34,635 nt of DNA from Cochliopodium minus (taxonomy: Eukaryota > Discosea > Himatismenida > Cochliopodiidae). The translations under genes were made by a program, and so were the position numbers. The notes under the pieces are model-generated. The model did not search any database, was not told the origin of the DNA, and saw only the letters and a list, made by a program, of their open reading frames with translations. This document shows, in pieces, positions 1 through 11,821 of the stretch; position 1 is the first letter of the stretch, and every line of letters begins with the position of its first letter. Where the stretch lies: the NCBI GenBank assembly GCA_024220525.1, contig JAMYWO010000033.1, forward strand, positions 1-34,635, in the 5' to 3' direction.

Positions 1-1025
1 AAAAAAAAAATTTATTTTATAAAAATAAAAATAAAAATGAATATTGTTCAAAGAGTATAAACAAATTAACAATGAAAAAAATTAAAATGAAAAATAAAAA
101 AATAAAATAAAAAAATAAAAACAAAAAAACAAAAAAATAAATTAATTAAAAAACAAAAGTAAAAAAAAAAATTTTAAAATAAAAAAATACTAGTGATATT
201 AGCAAATTCAACAGAAGTAAAAATTGCAAAGAATGGAGAATGATCGATTGCATTCTTCATCATTCAATTTGCGGACTCACAGTGATGATGGGGATGAAGG
301 GCCATGCGTTGGAATGGGAAATCCGTTGTTGTCTACAAACTCGTTCAAAGAAGGTTTTTAACTTGTCTCCTCTCTTCTTTAACAAATTTTCTGAAGAATT
401 GATTGCTAAAAAATAAAAATTGTATTAAAAATAATCAATAATTAAATTTAAAAATTTAAAAATAAAAATAAATAATAATTCAATAAGAACATATTAAAAA
501 TAATAAATGAAATAATTTTAAAAATGATTTAAAAAAAAAAAATAATGATAATTAAAAATATAAATAAAAAGAATAAAATGAAAAATTAATAAAATAATAA
601 AAAAAAAAAATAAAAAAAAAAAAATAAGAAAAAAAAAATTAAAAAAAATAAATAAAAAAATAGAGAAAAATTACAAAATGTGGAAAAAAAGTTTTGTAAA
701 AAGTCAACAAAGTGTTTCTTATGGAATACAAAGGAGTTCTGGTTGAGTCTTCTTCTCCTCCAGAATTGACCGACAAAGTGAACAACAAATCCACATTGAA
801 GACAAAGTGATCAAAACATCAAAAGCATAGAATTCGAAGCCAGAGTTCAAGGAGATAAGAAAAGAGATTGCGAATAAATTTCGGATATTTTGACTTTCTT
901 CCGCTTTCTTGTTTGGTTTCTTTGTTTGGTTTTTTGAGTGTTTGGTAGATTTGAGGGTTTGGTAGTTGAATTTGATTGTTTGCGTTATGTTGAATAATTT
1001 GAAGACTTTAACTTCTTTCGTGAGT
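1..1025. repeat. Direct duplicate, copy 1 (matches 19848-20945)
   Basis: Base-by-base reading shows the same sequence as about 19848-20945, including RPAP1 exon 10, intron 9 and most of exon 9, in the same orientation. Copy 1 is shorter through many small deletions, mostly in homopolymers and short runs: AGCAAATTC against AGCAAAATTC, GATCGATTG against GATCGAGTTG, CAATTTGCGG against CAATTTGGCGG. Exon frames break here and are intact in the other copy. It begins at base 1 of the window, as expected for a contig edge. I read it as a poorly polished contig end of the same locus rather than a true paralogue. Confidence 0.88.
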
Positions 1026-4000
1026 TGTTCCAACTCATTCTGATGAAGAAAAAAAAAAATCAAAAAAAAAAAATAAAATAAAAGTAAAGAAAATTGTAAA
1101 TAAATTAATGTTAGTAATTAAAAAAAGAATTTAAAAAAATCAAAAATATTTGAAAAAGAAATTTTAAATATTCTCAATTTAAAATTTTTTTTTTACTTTG
1201 TTGTAAGGAATCTTATTTGACAAATCATAAAAGTTTTTGGAATTGAAGAAATGAGTAGGAAGAAGAGAAGCAGAAAGAGGAGAGAGCTCAAGACCCTGAT
1301 TGACAGAAGAAAGCAAAGAAGAGAGGAAATGGAACTCCGCCTCATAGCCCCTCGCATCCAGCAAACAGACGAAAGGAGCGACAGAAGACAAAGAAAGAGA
1401 AGAAAAACGGTTGACGAAAAAGTGTTTGTCGTCAAACCTGCCAACAAGAAAAGAGAAGAACGGAGATTTCGTCACCGCGAAAACCTGCTTCTCCAAAATG
1501 CTCGACACTTGTTGCTTCGTCGAAGGATCGTCTTTGTTAGGAGATTCTAAAATGGATTTGAAGATGGAAGTGTAGTAGAGGTAGATGGAGGAGATCAAGT
1601 TGGTGATGCAGCGGAAGTTTTTGGAGAAGGCGGAGGAGGTTTCTTCCTCTTTGAGGTTGTGGATGTAGGCGAGGATCTTTTGCGAAGGGACGAGGAGGGA
1701 GACGACGTGTACCCAGCCCCAGCTTGCGTTCGGGTATTTGCTTCCGAAGCCTGTGATGATGTGCACTACGTTGAACACGAGGCATGATCTTTCCAAACTT
1801 TTTGTGTCATTGAAATTGGTTTTTTCAATAACCTTTCCAACAAAATTAAATTAAATTGATTAAAAAAAAAATTAATTGGTAAGCAAAAATAAATGAAAAC
1901 AATAATTTTTTAAAAAAAATTACTCAAAATTTTTGATATGAATTAAAAATTTTAATTAATATAAATTAATAAAAAAATATTAATTATATTATATGTTCAT
2001 AAAAATAATCTTAAATTTTAAAGAAAAATTTTAAAGAAAAAATTTAAAATGAAAAAAAAAATAAAAAAAATTTAGTTAAAAAATTAAAATTACCAAGAGA
2101 AGTTGTCTGAGGATTTCTACGAATCCTGCGTGGTCTAGCTCGTAGGTTAAACATGTCATCCAAAGTCTCATTGCTTCTATGAATGGCCCGTGAGATTCTT
2201 CTTGCAATCCAGATAAAATGTATTTATTTTTGATTGTAGAGGTGATTCCATCTTTAAAAAAAAATAAATGAAGAAATACTCAAAAAAACCTAAAATGTTT
2301 AAAATAATCGAAATTTAAAAATAATCATAAAAAAAAAATATAGAATAAAAATAAAAATCAAAATAAGGAAAATCAAAAAAAAAATTTATTAAATAAAAAA
2401 AGAAAATTTTAAAAAATTAAAATAAAATATAATTTTTACCTTTGATCAACCTTTCTGCAACAGATCTTTCATTTGAAGATAAAATTCTGAATAGTTTGAT
2501 CACCTTGGAAATTTTTTCAGTTTCTCCTAATGTCATGGGTTTAGTTGACTTTATAAATCTTTCGTTCAAGTACTCGATCATATGAGGACAGTTATACAAA
2601 TACAATGCACATTCCCTCGAATATCTTGCAATGGAAATGAGAATATCTTAATAAAATAAAAAAAAAAATAAAAAAATAAAAATAAAAAAAATAAAAAAAT
2701 AAAAAAATATTTGAATAATTTTATGGAATACAAAAAAAAAAAAAAAATAATGATAATAATAAAAAATAAAAAATAAAAAATTATTTTATAAATTACAAAA
2801 AAATAATAATCAAATATTTCAAAAAAAAAAATAATCAATAATGAATCAAAATGTCAAAAAAAAAATAGAAAAAAATTTAAAAATAAAAATAATTTATAAT
2901 AAAAAAAAATTTACCAAGAGCAATGGGTTCAGCTCCATTAATTTCTAACAATTCCATTATGTATCTAATTCTTTCACAGAGAGACGTCTCGAAAACAAGC
3001 TCTCTCACGACATCCCCTTCCTCTGTCTTTACCTCTTCATCCTCTTCATCCATCAATTTTGGTTCCTCAAATCTTCTTACTATCATCTCACTTCCTCCAT
3101 AAAACAAATAATTGTCGAATATTTTTTCGTCTTTAATGAAATTGAAGTTCAGAATTTTTACATTTATTTTTAAAAATTGGAATTTTTGTCAAAAAAAAAT
3201 TAATAAAATTCATTAAATTTTCTTAATGAAATGAAATTCATTAAATTTTCTTAAAATAATTATTAACATTATTTATTTTATATTTTTTACTATTATTTTC
3301 TAAAGTATATATTATTAATATGAAAATTATTATTATTTATTATGAAAACGGAAAAAAAAAATTTTACCTTCTTCAGTAGAAATTAAATTGTTAATGGCAT
3401 TCAAAGAAGCCAAAATGAGAGTGTTGTTGGAAGAATCCAAAGAAACTCTCAAAGTGATGTGAAATTTGTAAAAAATGATGTACTCCAACACTCCCAAAGC
3501 TACCAAAGGATCGTAGTACTCATTAGAGACGGTGTCGAGAGGTTCGGAGTTGATTCTTTGAGGGGAGAGGGAGTCTTTGGATCTTTGTATAATGTTTGAG
3601 ATCATGTTCACGTTTATTACTGATTGAGAAGAAAAGGAGCTTCTGATAAGAAATTCTATTTCCTCCAACGTGTATCCTACATTTTTTAAAAACAAATGTA
3701 AAAAGAAAAATAAATAAACAATAAAAATAAGATTAAATAAAAATCTTTTTTATAAACAAATAAAATAAACCATAAAACTTTTTTAAAATAAAAAAGATTA
3801 AAATAACATTTTTTTAATGTAAAAAACAAAATAATAATAAATTACAAAAAACAATAAAGTATATGATTAAATGAAAATCTTTTTTACAAACAAATAAAAT
3901 AAAATAAAAATATCAACAATAATAAATAGAAATAATTATTGAAAAGTTTTTTACCAGGATTTTCTTGGTCATCTCCATGATGATACAAACCTTCTAACAT

Positions 4001-5128
4001 TTTTCCCTTGGGTAACTCTTCATTCAAAGGAATGATTTCTCCGTCAAATCCAAACCTCACGAGACTGATTAGCTCCTCCTCGGTGATGTTCCAAAGCAAA
4101 GACTTGGGTTTTTCTTGGTCCTTTGACATCCACTCCATCTTTTTCAGATCTAATTCCGAGATGGACCATTGTCTGTCCTTTTGAAGCATTTGTTTTCTAA
4201 TGTTCCTTTTTTTGTCGTTTTCTATGAAATATCCTTGGATTTTGTTGAAATGAGATTGATTGTTAACATCCTTTTTTATTTTCTAAAAAAATGTTAAAAA
4301 AAATTAAATTTTTTAAATTGAAAAAAATTTTTATAATTAAAAAAAAATTTTAAAAAAAAACAGAAAATAATTTTTGATTAATGGAATAATTCTTTTGAAC
4401 TTTACAATTTTTTTATCATTTTCATTTATTACTAAATTGGTGTTGTTGTTTTCCTCTTCCACTTTCTCTTCTTTCTTTGACTTTCCAGCAAGAAACTGCA
4501 ACTTCTCAAGCAACCCAGGGTCCAGCCCAAGAATCTCCTTCTGAGCTTGCTTTATTTCTTCAATAGTCATTGTGTTTATTTTACTTGAATTTTCTCTTTT
4601 TATTTCATCAACGTTTATGTTGTTTGGGTTGTTGTTGCTAATTGTCTCGTTTAACTTTTTTTCTTCAATTTTTTTCTCGATTGGTGGCTTTATTATTGTT
4701 TCTTGATCTTTTGGCTTTTTCCTCGAGAAATCGATTTTCGATTCGAATCTGTCCATCACCTTTGGAAATGATAGATTATTATTCACTTTTATTTCATCCA
4801 ATACTTCCTCATCATCGATATCATGCTCCACTATCTTGATATTCTTCGATAAAATTATTTATTTTTTATTTCAGTGAATTTTTATTTTATTTTTCTCAAA
4901 AAAAAAACTTACAAGAAAAACATCTCCCTCATTCTTATTATCTTTATTCATCTCATTTCCTTTCTTATCATCTCCCTTCTTCCCTATATTTTCTTTCTCG
5001 TTCTCATTTTTGGGCTTTTTGCTCAATATCGGCTCATTTTTATCCATTCTCTTCACTTTAGTAGATATCCCACTATTTTGCATTTGTTTGGATCTCTTGG
5101 TCAAAAAATCATCCTCTCCAAAATCCAT
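191..5128 (-). CDS. RPAP1: RNA polymerase II-associated protein 1, 5' part (exons 1-9, plus a damaged copy of exon 10)
   Basis: RPAP1 is a conserved eukaryotic factor for RNA polymerase II assembly and nuclear import. Exons: 4913-5128, 4406-4843, 3955-4282, 3368-3676, 2915-3130, 2440-2646, 2094-2251, 1197-1832, then exon 9 from 1039 downward. Phases close at every junction. Exon 2 carries an RPAP1 N-terminal motif (residues about 149-190; IEEIKQAQKEILGLDPGLLE). Exons 3-4 carry the RPAP1 C-terminal-type motif (RFGFDGEIIP, LYHHGDDQENPGYTLEE). I start at ATG 5128; the frame is open further up to a TTG, but no ATG lies there before a TAA. Exon 9 below position 1025 and exon 10 (about 191-410) lie in the indel-damaged overlap with 19848-20945 and do not stay in frame here. 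A Lys/Asn/Glu-rich disordered stretch occupies exons 1-2. The rest of the gene is at 18578-20945. Confidence 0.9.
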
Positions 5129-5625
5129 ATTTGCTGTTTCCGTTGATTCAATTTTTTTTAAAATTTTTAATTTTTTTGGAATATTCAAATGGAAGCACTT
5201 TGTTTATCTTTTTATGAAATCAATTTTAATAAATGAATATAAAGAGTGAATTCTTTTCTTTTCACTTATATAATTTAAAAGAAAAATACTTTAACCTTCA
5301 AACAACTTTATCTTTGAAGCTTGGAGTTCAAATATTTAGGAAAGATATTTTTATTTTTGTTGATTCCTCCTTTTATTAATAGTTCCTTTTTAAGATTTTG
5401 ACAACTATCCTAAAAAGTTAAAAGATCCACTGAAGAAATAAATTATTTAAAAATTAGCTCTTTTTACCACTCCTCTGCGAGAAAGATTTTCAAAGAAGAG
5501 GATGCATAAAAATAATTTTATAGCTGCTCCGAGCCAAATAAATCTGTAATACAAAAAAAAAAAAAATTTAAATTTTTTAGCTTGAGGAAAAGATAAAATA
5601 AAAAAAAAACAATAAAATTGACAAA
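5129..5625. promoter_or_regulatory. Divergent intergenic region between RPAP1 and a membrane protein gene
   Basis: About 500 bases separate two divergent starts, so the segment must hold both promoters. A possible short 5'-UTR intron of the plus-strand gene (GTAATA at 5548, TTTTTTAG ending at 5580) lies near its right end. The same stretch also reads, on the minus strand, as TTACAG followed by an open 30-codon piece ending near 5450. I could not decide whether that is a real exon. No TATA box stands out from the AT-rich background. Confidence 0.4.
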
Positions 5626-6538
5626 ATGAACTCAATAAATAGTTATAATGAAGAACTTGACCAAAACCTCCATGAAATGAAACCAAACATGAAAGAAGAA
5701 AGGATCATTCAATATTTGAGTAGTGTCTATCAGCACGAGATATTAAGTTACAAAAAGTTAAAAGTGATAATTTATGTGATTGTGATTTTGTTGTATATTG
5801 GGATTCAAATAGCAATGATGATATTAAATTCTAAATCACAAGATTATATAGGTAAAAATTAAAAAAAATTAAAAAAATTAATTTGATTCTACAAATTAAT
5901 TTTCTTTAAAAATAAATCGATCCAGAATCAAATTATTTTGAAGCATTTCATTTGATTGAATTTTGGGCAGTATTTGTTTTTTCAACAACAGAATGCTTCA
6001 TTTTGTTTTCTAGTGGAGCCTTTGAAATGACATGGGGGATCTACAACATCATACAAACGGTTATCTTGTTCGCCAATATCATTTTAACTTTGGCAGCTGC
6101 TTTGATTTTCAGCACTTACAAGGAATTCGAGGTGCCATCTCATTATATCGAGTATTCATCTCAAATTATCATTTCATCCGTCAATTTTATGTTCATTCTA
6201 AGAGTGAATAAATCATTTAGTGATACAAAATCCAAGTAAAAAAAAAAAAAATAAAAATAAAATAAAAAAAAAAAACCAACAATAATATTAGATGCGAAAA
6301 CACGTATAACAAAATTAACTTGGGTATTGCATTTTTGGTGATTCTCCTTTCAATCCTCAACATTCTTATCTATGCTGAAGCATTCGAAGTAGGAATGGAA
6401 GCAGAAAGAGCCGCGCACTTTTGTGAGTTTTCAAATGAGTTGATCAATGGTATTTTCGCTTTGATCTTTTCCATCAGGCTTTTGAGAAATGTCAACGAGG
6501 AAATGGATATTTTGTTTTCTAAAATTAATTTGAATTAA
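5626..6538 (+). CDS. Multi-pass membrane protein, about six spans, unknown family
   Basis: Exon 1 is 5626-5851 (ATG at 5626), exon 2 begins at 5926, exon 3 is 6291-6538. The exon-1 donor (G|GTAAAA) and exon-2 acceptor (TCCAG) fit in phase. For intron 2 the best-looking donor at 6235|6236 (CCAA|GTAAAA) is out of frame. A weaker one at 6219|6220 (TTTA|GTGATA) restores frame and gives about 255 residues. Hydrophobic spans: one at residues about 47-67, three in exon 2, two in exon 3. The motif SHYIEYSSQIIISSVNFMFI in exon 2 resembles AAHFCEFSNELINGIFALIF in exon 3, which suggests an internal repeat of span pairs. I do not recognise the family. A plasma or endomembrane location is inferred only from the spans. 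Confidence 0.6.
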
Positions 6539-6963
6539 TTGGAAAAAATTTTATCAAATAAGAGTATCCTCTTTGCAATTCAAACCGTTTGCAATAAATA
6601 ATTATAATTTGAAGAAGTTTATAAAAAATTGAATATTGCGCCAAAAATAAAATTAATTTTTCAAAAATACAATTTAATAACTTTGATCAATGAAATCCAA
6701 ATCTAATATTGAATAAACATCTTTCATTCTAAATACTTCATAATTTTGCTTTAAATCTTGCCTAATAATTATAATTTTGTTAAGACAAAAAAAAAAAAAA
6801 TAATAATTTTGAAATGAATTAAGTTTTCACCTCATCTACTATATATTCTTGTATACAAGAAGTGAGTCTCCCAAATTTAATAGTCATCATAATTAATTTT
6901 TTATTTTTTTTTAACTGAAAATAAAAAATAAAAAAAAAAAATTGTTCAAATCAACCAAGAAAC
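6539..6963. promoter_or_regulatory. Spacer upstream of the EF-hand gene with a 16-bp perfect palindrome
   Basis: No coding exon is visible here. Positions 6846-6861 read TTCTTGTATACAAGAA, a perfect 16-base inverted repeat about 100 bases before the ATG of the EF-hand gene. It contains all four bases and stands out from the surrounding A/T runs, so it is a candidate binding site for a dimeric regulator. The rest is AT-rich spacer holding the 3' end of the upstream gene. Confidence 0.35.
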
Positions 6964-8144
6964 ATGGGTAATGATATCCATAACGAACATAAATATCAAG
7001 TGATAACAGAATTGGAGCATGAGACACATTTCACTAAACACGAGATACTTGCACTGCACAAACATTTCTCCAAATTGGCGAATGAGACGAAAGAAGATGT
7101 ATTCTCGATCACCAAAGAGCAATTTGTGGAAGCTGTCAAATCTATTTTGTCGATGAAGGAAGCTCAGGAGACCATCTTGCTTAATCTTTTCGATGCCTGG
7201 GATGAAGATCACAATCATCTCATGAATTTCCATGAATTCATGGTTGGACTCAGTGTGGTTTCAAGAGGATCATTAAATGAAAGAATTGAACGTATATTTA
7301 TTTTTCAAAAAAAAATATATATATTTCAGTTTATTGATTTCAATAATGATTGATGTATTCTCCATTCAATTCCTCATAATCTATTTTTATGATTGTTTTT
7401 GAATTTTATAAAATTTCATATGAAATTAACTGTATGAAATTTTGAATAAATGAATACGTATAAAAATCAAATAATTTTTAGAACTGCAACAAAATAATTT
7501 CTTTTTTTTTTTGTTTCCCCAAGAGAATAATAATTTAATTTTATTTTTTTTTTAATGTAAAATAATATTATCCACCAATGTTTTTTTTAAAACTATTGAT
7601 CTTATTTCTCATTCAAGATTTGAACAAGTTTATTTCGCAAAAAAATTGTTTTTGAATTTTATTCAAAATTTTTGAAACAATCATTTATTTTTATTAATTG
7701 ATTGATTGTTGTTTAAAAACTTTAAAAGGGATTTATTCATTGATTTTACATTGTTATTTAATTGTTAATTTTTGAAATTGTTTATTTATTTATTTCAAAA
7801 AAAATAAAAAAATAGTTGCATTTAAAGTAATCGACCAAAACGGAAACGGGACACTGGATAAAGGAGAAGTGAAAAGTGCAATATCTGCACTGCACAAAAC
7901 GATAGGCATCCTCGAAACGATTCCCGAAAGCAACCAATACAAATACAGCGAAAAAGATTTCGAAGAAAAAATCGAGTTGTTCGTTGAGGATCTCTTTAAA
8001 AACTTTGACCAGAACAAAGATGAGGTTTTGTCTCTTGACGAGTTCCGTAATGCTGTCAAACAGAGCCCTGTTATGAAAGAGTTGGAGGAGAGATTGACTT
8101 TAGTTTCTAATAAGACTATTGAAGGGGAGTTAAACAATTTTTAA
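6964..8144 (+). CDS. Neuronal-calcium-sensor-like EF-hand protein
   Basis: Two exons, 6964-7291 and 7816-8144, join in phase 1 (C|TT) and give 218 residues. The N-terminus MGNDIH has Gly2, as in N-myristoylated sensors of the recoverin/frequenin/calcineurin-B-like group. EF-hand 1 is degenerate. EF-hand 2 has loop residues D80, D82, N84, N88 and E91. EF-hand 3 is canonical (D116-QNGNGTLDKG-E127). EF-hand 4 has D174, N176, D178 and E185. The junction gives RIELAFKVIDQNGNG, matching the usual RIEWAFKLYD of the family. The 524-base intron is long for this window. The protein probably works as a membrane-tethered calcium switch; its partner is unknown. Confidence 0.85.
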
Positions 8145-8336
8145 ATCTGTTTTTTTTCTTGGAAATATAATTTTTAAATAAATGGACTTTATTTAAATGT
8201 AAAACCTAAAAAACTTTGAAGACTGATTTTTTTTGAAATTGTCTCTGCTGATTTCTCTCAATAAAAATTTAGGAAAGAAAAAAAAAACTTTTAAATTTAT
8301 TTTTTTTAAATTATTTTTTTTTTTTATTTTTTATTT

Positions 8337-11232
8337 TTAATGGTTGATCAAGCCCTTATTCTCATCATCCAACTCTGATTGAGTTTCATTGTTGTCAATA
8401 TCATAGGCAAAAAGATTTCCGTGATCTTTTTTGTCAAGGCCGGCGTGTACAGGCTCCAACATTCTGGTGAACTTTTTGAGGATCAAAAGCAAAACCAAAG
8501 TGACTACTCCTGACCAAACCATTGCGATCAAAATGCCCAAAAGTTGTTTACCGAGTAATGCTCCACTATAAATAAAGAATAAAAACAAAAATAAAAATTA
8601 AAAATTTAAATAAAAGTCAAAAAAAAATTAAAATGAAATTTTAAAAAAAAATAAAAAATATTAATAAAAAATCAATAAATATATTGGTTTAAAATTTACC
8701 CTCCACCATGGAAGATGCCATCAGCACCAGCAGGGTTGACTGAAACACTGGCAAAGAAACCAATGGATATTGCTCCCACAATACCGGGGATTCCGTGGAC
8801 AGAAGAGACTTTTAAATAAAAAATAAAAAAATAAAAATAAAAAATAAAAAATAAAATCCAAGTTAATAAAATCAAGTTGATAAAAAAAATAAAAAATAAA
8901 AAATAAAAATAAAAAAATAAAATTAAGTTAATAAAAATAAAAAAATAAAAAATAAAAAATAAAAAATAAAAATTATAAATTTGTATTTTTTTTTTTACCG
9001 TCAAGTGCATCATCGACTTTCAATTTTCCTTTGATGAGAGCGACACCAGCCCAGGAGGATACTCCAATAATAAATCCAACAATCAAAGCCCAACGTACGT
9101 GGATGAAACCACTTGCAGGAGCTAAAATGAATTAAACAAATATTAAAAAAAATATTAAAAAAATTTAAAAAAATTTAAAAAAATTTAAAAAATATTAAAA
9201 ATGAAAAAAATAAAAAATAAAAAATAAAAAATAAAAAATAAAAAATAAAAAATAAAAAATAAAAAATAAAAAATAAAAAATAAAAATAAAAATTTTTTTA
9301 CTTATTCCTGCCAATCCCGCAATCATACCGTTCAAAATTTCAACAGTACCGAAATGTTTTCTGAACATTCTTGAAAAGATAGCCCTTTGAAAATTGAAAA
9401 TAAAAACGAAAAAAAATTTAATAAAAAATAATAAAAATAATTAAAAATAATTAAAAATAATTAAAATAAATAAAAGAATTACCAAGTAGCTCCTGAGATA
9501 CATGCTGCAAGAGTTGTGTTGGTAATTGCGATGGTGGAGAGAAGACCTGCTGAGAAAGAACTTCCTCCATTGAAACCTTTGAAAATAAATAATAAAAAAA
9601 AATAAAATAAAAAAAAAAAAAAAAATGATAACCAATGAAATGTAAAGATAAAAAGTAAAAAATAATAAAAAAAAATAAAAAAATTAAAAAAATGAGAATA
9701 AAAAAAAATGAAAATAAAAAAAAATGAAAAGTAAAAGTAAAAATGAAATGAAAAAAAAATGAAAAAATTTCTCAATTTTCAGGAGTTTTTTCCACATTTT
9801 GAGTTCGGGTAAATAAATTAATTACATCATTTTTGAGAAAAAAAAAAAATATAAAATAAAATAAAATATAAAATAAGAAAAATTAAATCAAAAAAAATTT
9901 AAAAAAAAAAATTAAATTGGTTACCGAACCATCCCACAAAAAGGAGACATGCACCGATCGATGCAAGAGGAACGTTGTGAGGAGGGAACTCTCCATGGTA
10001 CTTTTCAAAGTTTTTTCTTCTTCCCAAAAACAAAGCGATGATCAATGAGGAAACTCCAGCTGTGGTGTGAATAGTGATACCTAACAAAAAATAAAATAAT
10101 TAATGTAAATTAAAAAAAAATAATATGAAATAAAAAATAATATGAAATAAAAATCAAAAAAATTAAATGAAAAAATTACCTCCAGCAAAATCCAAAACTC
10201 CCATCTTTCCTAACCATCCATCACCCCAAATTTGATGAGCTAACAAACAAAAAAAAAGAAGAGATAAATTTAAATATAAATAAAAAAAATGATTAAGAAA
10301 AATAAAAAAAAATAAAAATTATCAAAAAAAAAAAAAATAAAAAAATTAATAATAAAAAAAAGTAAAAAAATGAAAAATAAAGAATTACCAATGGGATAGT
10401 AGACCAATATTTCCCAGATGACAATGATCCACAAAAATGCTCTGAATTTCAATCTTTCTGCGAATGCTCCTGTCATCAACTAAATAAAGAAAAAGAAAAA
10501 GGAAAAAATGAGGTGAGAATTAAATTTTGTTTCATCAGTTTTGTGTTTGTTTTTACCAATGGAGTGATACCTTTGTTTTTAAAAGATAAATAAAAAATAT
10601 AATTAAACTTGTGAGGAAATGATAATGTCATGTTGATTAAATAAAACAAATGATTCTTTATGGATAATTTATAGAAAATATTTTTATGCTTTTTATTTTT
10701 TCAATGGAGAATAACAATATTTGAACATGTGAAGTATAAAAAATAAAACATATCCTTTATAATTAAGGAGCAGAGTGAAATATGGACTCATAAAAATAAT
10801 TAATGAGCCTTTATTTATGCTTATATTTGAGAAAAATATCTCTTTTTTTGAAGAGAAAAAAAAAATTGGTCTTTTACATGCAAACATCATCTCGAATATA
10901 GCAAATAATAAACCTGGAATTTTAGGTGCAAAAGGGGAGCATATCTCCTCTAGGCTCATGAAGAAGGAATGGGAGAAATCTCCTATGATGCCTCCATGAT
11001 CCTTTCCAAAGACCAATGAGAAGCCAAATACATACCACAAGAGTGTCATCACACATACCCCCATGAAGATCTGGGAGATGATCGACAAACTGTTCTTCTT
11101 ACGCAACAATCCTGCCTCGAAGAAGGAGAGTGCGGGCATCATGCACAATACTAACAATGTTGCAACCATCATCCATGTTGTATCGCCTATATCTATACAT
11201 TCTGGTGCCACCAATATCTTTACTTCGTTCAT
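8337..11232 (-). CDS. Ammonium transporter, Amt family
   Basis: Ten exons on the minus strand: 10878-11232, 10557-10570 (14 nt), 10389-10479, 10180-10239, 9925-10080, 9483-9576, 9302-9384, 8999-9121, 8700-8808, 8337-8565. They total 1,314 nt, 437 residues, with all phases closing. Amt/Rh transporters move ammonium across membranes as trimers with 11 spans per subunit. The diagnostic parts are present: LMTGAFAERLKF after the micro-exon, LDFAGGITIH with D170 and the first pore histidine H178, GWFGFNGGS (224-232), and SSVHGIPGIVGA with the second pore histidine H330. The length is usual. The C-terminal tail (from about 400) is charged and cytosolic. The coding strand of its introns is nearly all T with occasional A. 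The gene converges on the EF-hand gene across 192 bases. Confidence 0.95.
9200..9298. repeat. Intronic AAAAAAT heptamer array
   Basis: Inside an intron of the ammonium transporter, about a dozen tandem copies of a 7-base unit (six A and one T) run almost without change. Shorter runs of the same unit occur in neighbouring introns of this gene. The array ends a few bases from the acceptor-side exon, so it fills most of the intron. Confidence 0.85.
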
Positions 11233-11821
11233 TTTTTTTTATTTATAAATTTATTTATATAATCCCTTTATATGAATTTAGAGTATTCTTCTTTAGTATA
11301 TTTCAGATTCTTTTAACCTCAAAAAAAAAAATCAAAGTTCTAAGCCTTTTTGAAAATATATGAATTTTTATATTTTTTTATTTTTTTTTTTTAATTTATA
11401 TTTTTGGAGTGATTTTTATCGTGGAAAGAAATGAATTAGAAAATGAATATTCTTTAATTTTGGAACAATAATTGGTTATTTATTTGATTCAATTAAAACA
11501 AAGGATTAAATTCATTGAAATTAACAATCTGAAATTCATATAAAATAAAAATAAATTTTAAAAATTATATCCCCTCCACATTTAACTTTTAGAAGCTTAA
11601 ATTCAAAAACTACAACAATACAAATCTAAATTAAGCTTGTGAATTTAGAAAAAATTTTCTTTTTCTTTGAGAAAGTAAATAAATAACAAATGTTTTTTCA
11701 AAGGGAGTTTAAAATAGTTTTTTTTTTTTTCCATTCATTTTGCTTGTTTGTTTCTTTAAAAAAAAATTTTTTATTATAAAAAATCGGAGTATCGAAAAGA
11801 TTTGGAATAAATAAAAAAAAT
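11233..11821. other. Non-coding spacer upstream of the ammonium transporter
   Basis: AT-rich spacer between the start of the ammonium transporter and the 3' end of the first array gene, both on the minus strand. It should contain the transporter promoter and 5'-UTR. Open frames seen here are low-complexity Phe/Ile/Lys runs without splice support. I see no recognisable site. Confidence 0.5.

Noticed and set aside
1251-1550. Plus-strand open frame rich in Arg/Lys
   Set aside because: It is antisense to RPAP1 exon 8, whose minus-strand translation fits the family and whose splice phases close.
1537-1785. Minus-strand frame rich in Arg/His/Leu
   Set aside because: Alternative frame of the same RPAP1 exon; no splice support.
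5129-5188. Upstream extension of RPAP1 from a TTG
   Set aside because: TTG is not expected to start a nuclear protein gene; the first in-frame ATG is at 5128.
4642-5249. Several plus-strand hydrophobic frames
   Set aside because: Antisense shadows of the Lys/Asn-rich RPAP1 exons 1 and 2.
9771-9815. TTTTCAG...CGGGTAAAT block inside a transporter intron on the plus strand
   Set aside because: It looks like a small exon but is on the wrong strand, and nothing connects to it.
10775-11248. Plus-strand frames over the first transporter exon
   Set aside because: Antisense to a clear Amt exon.
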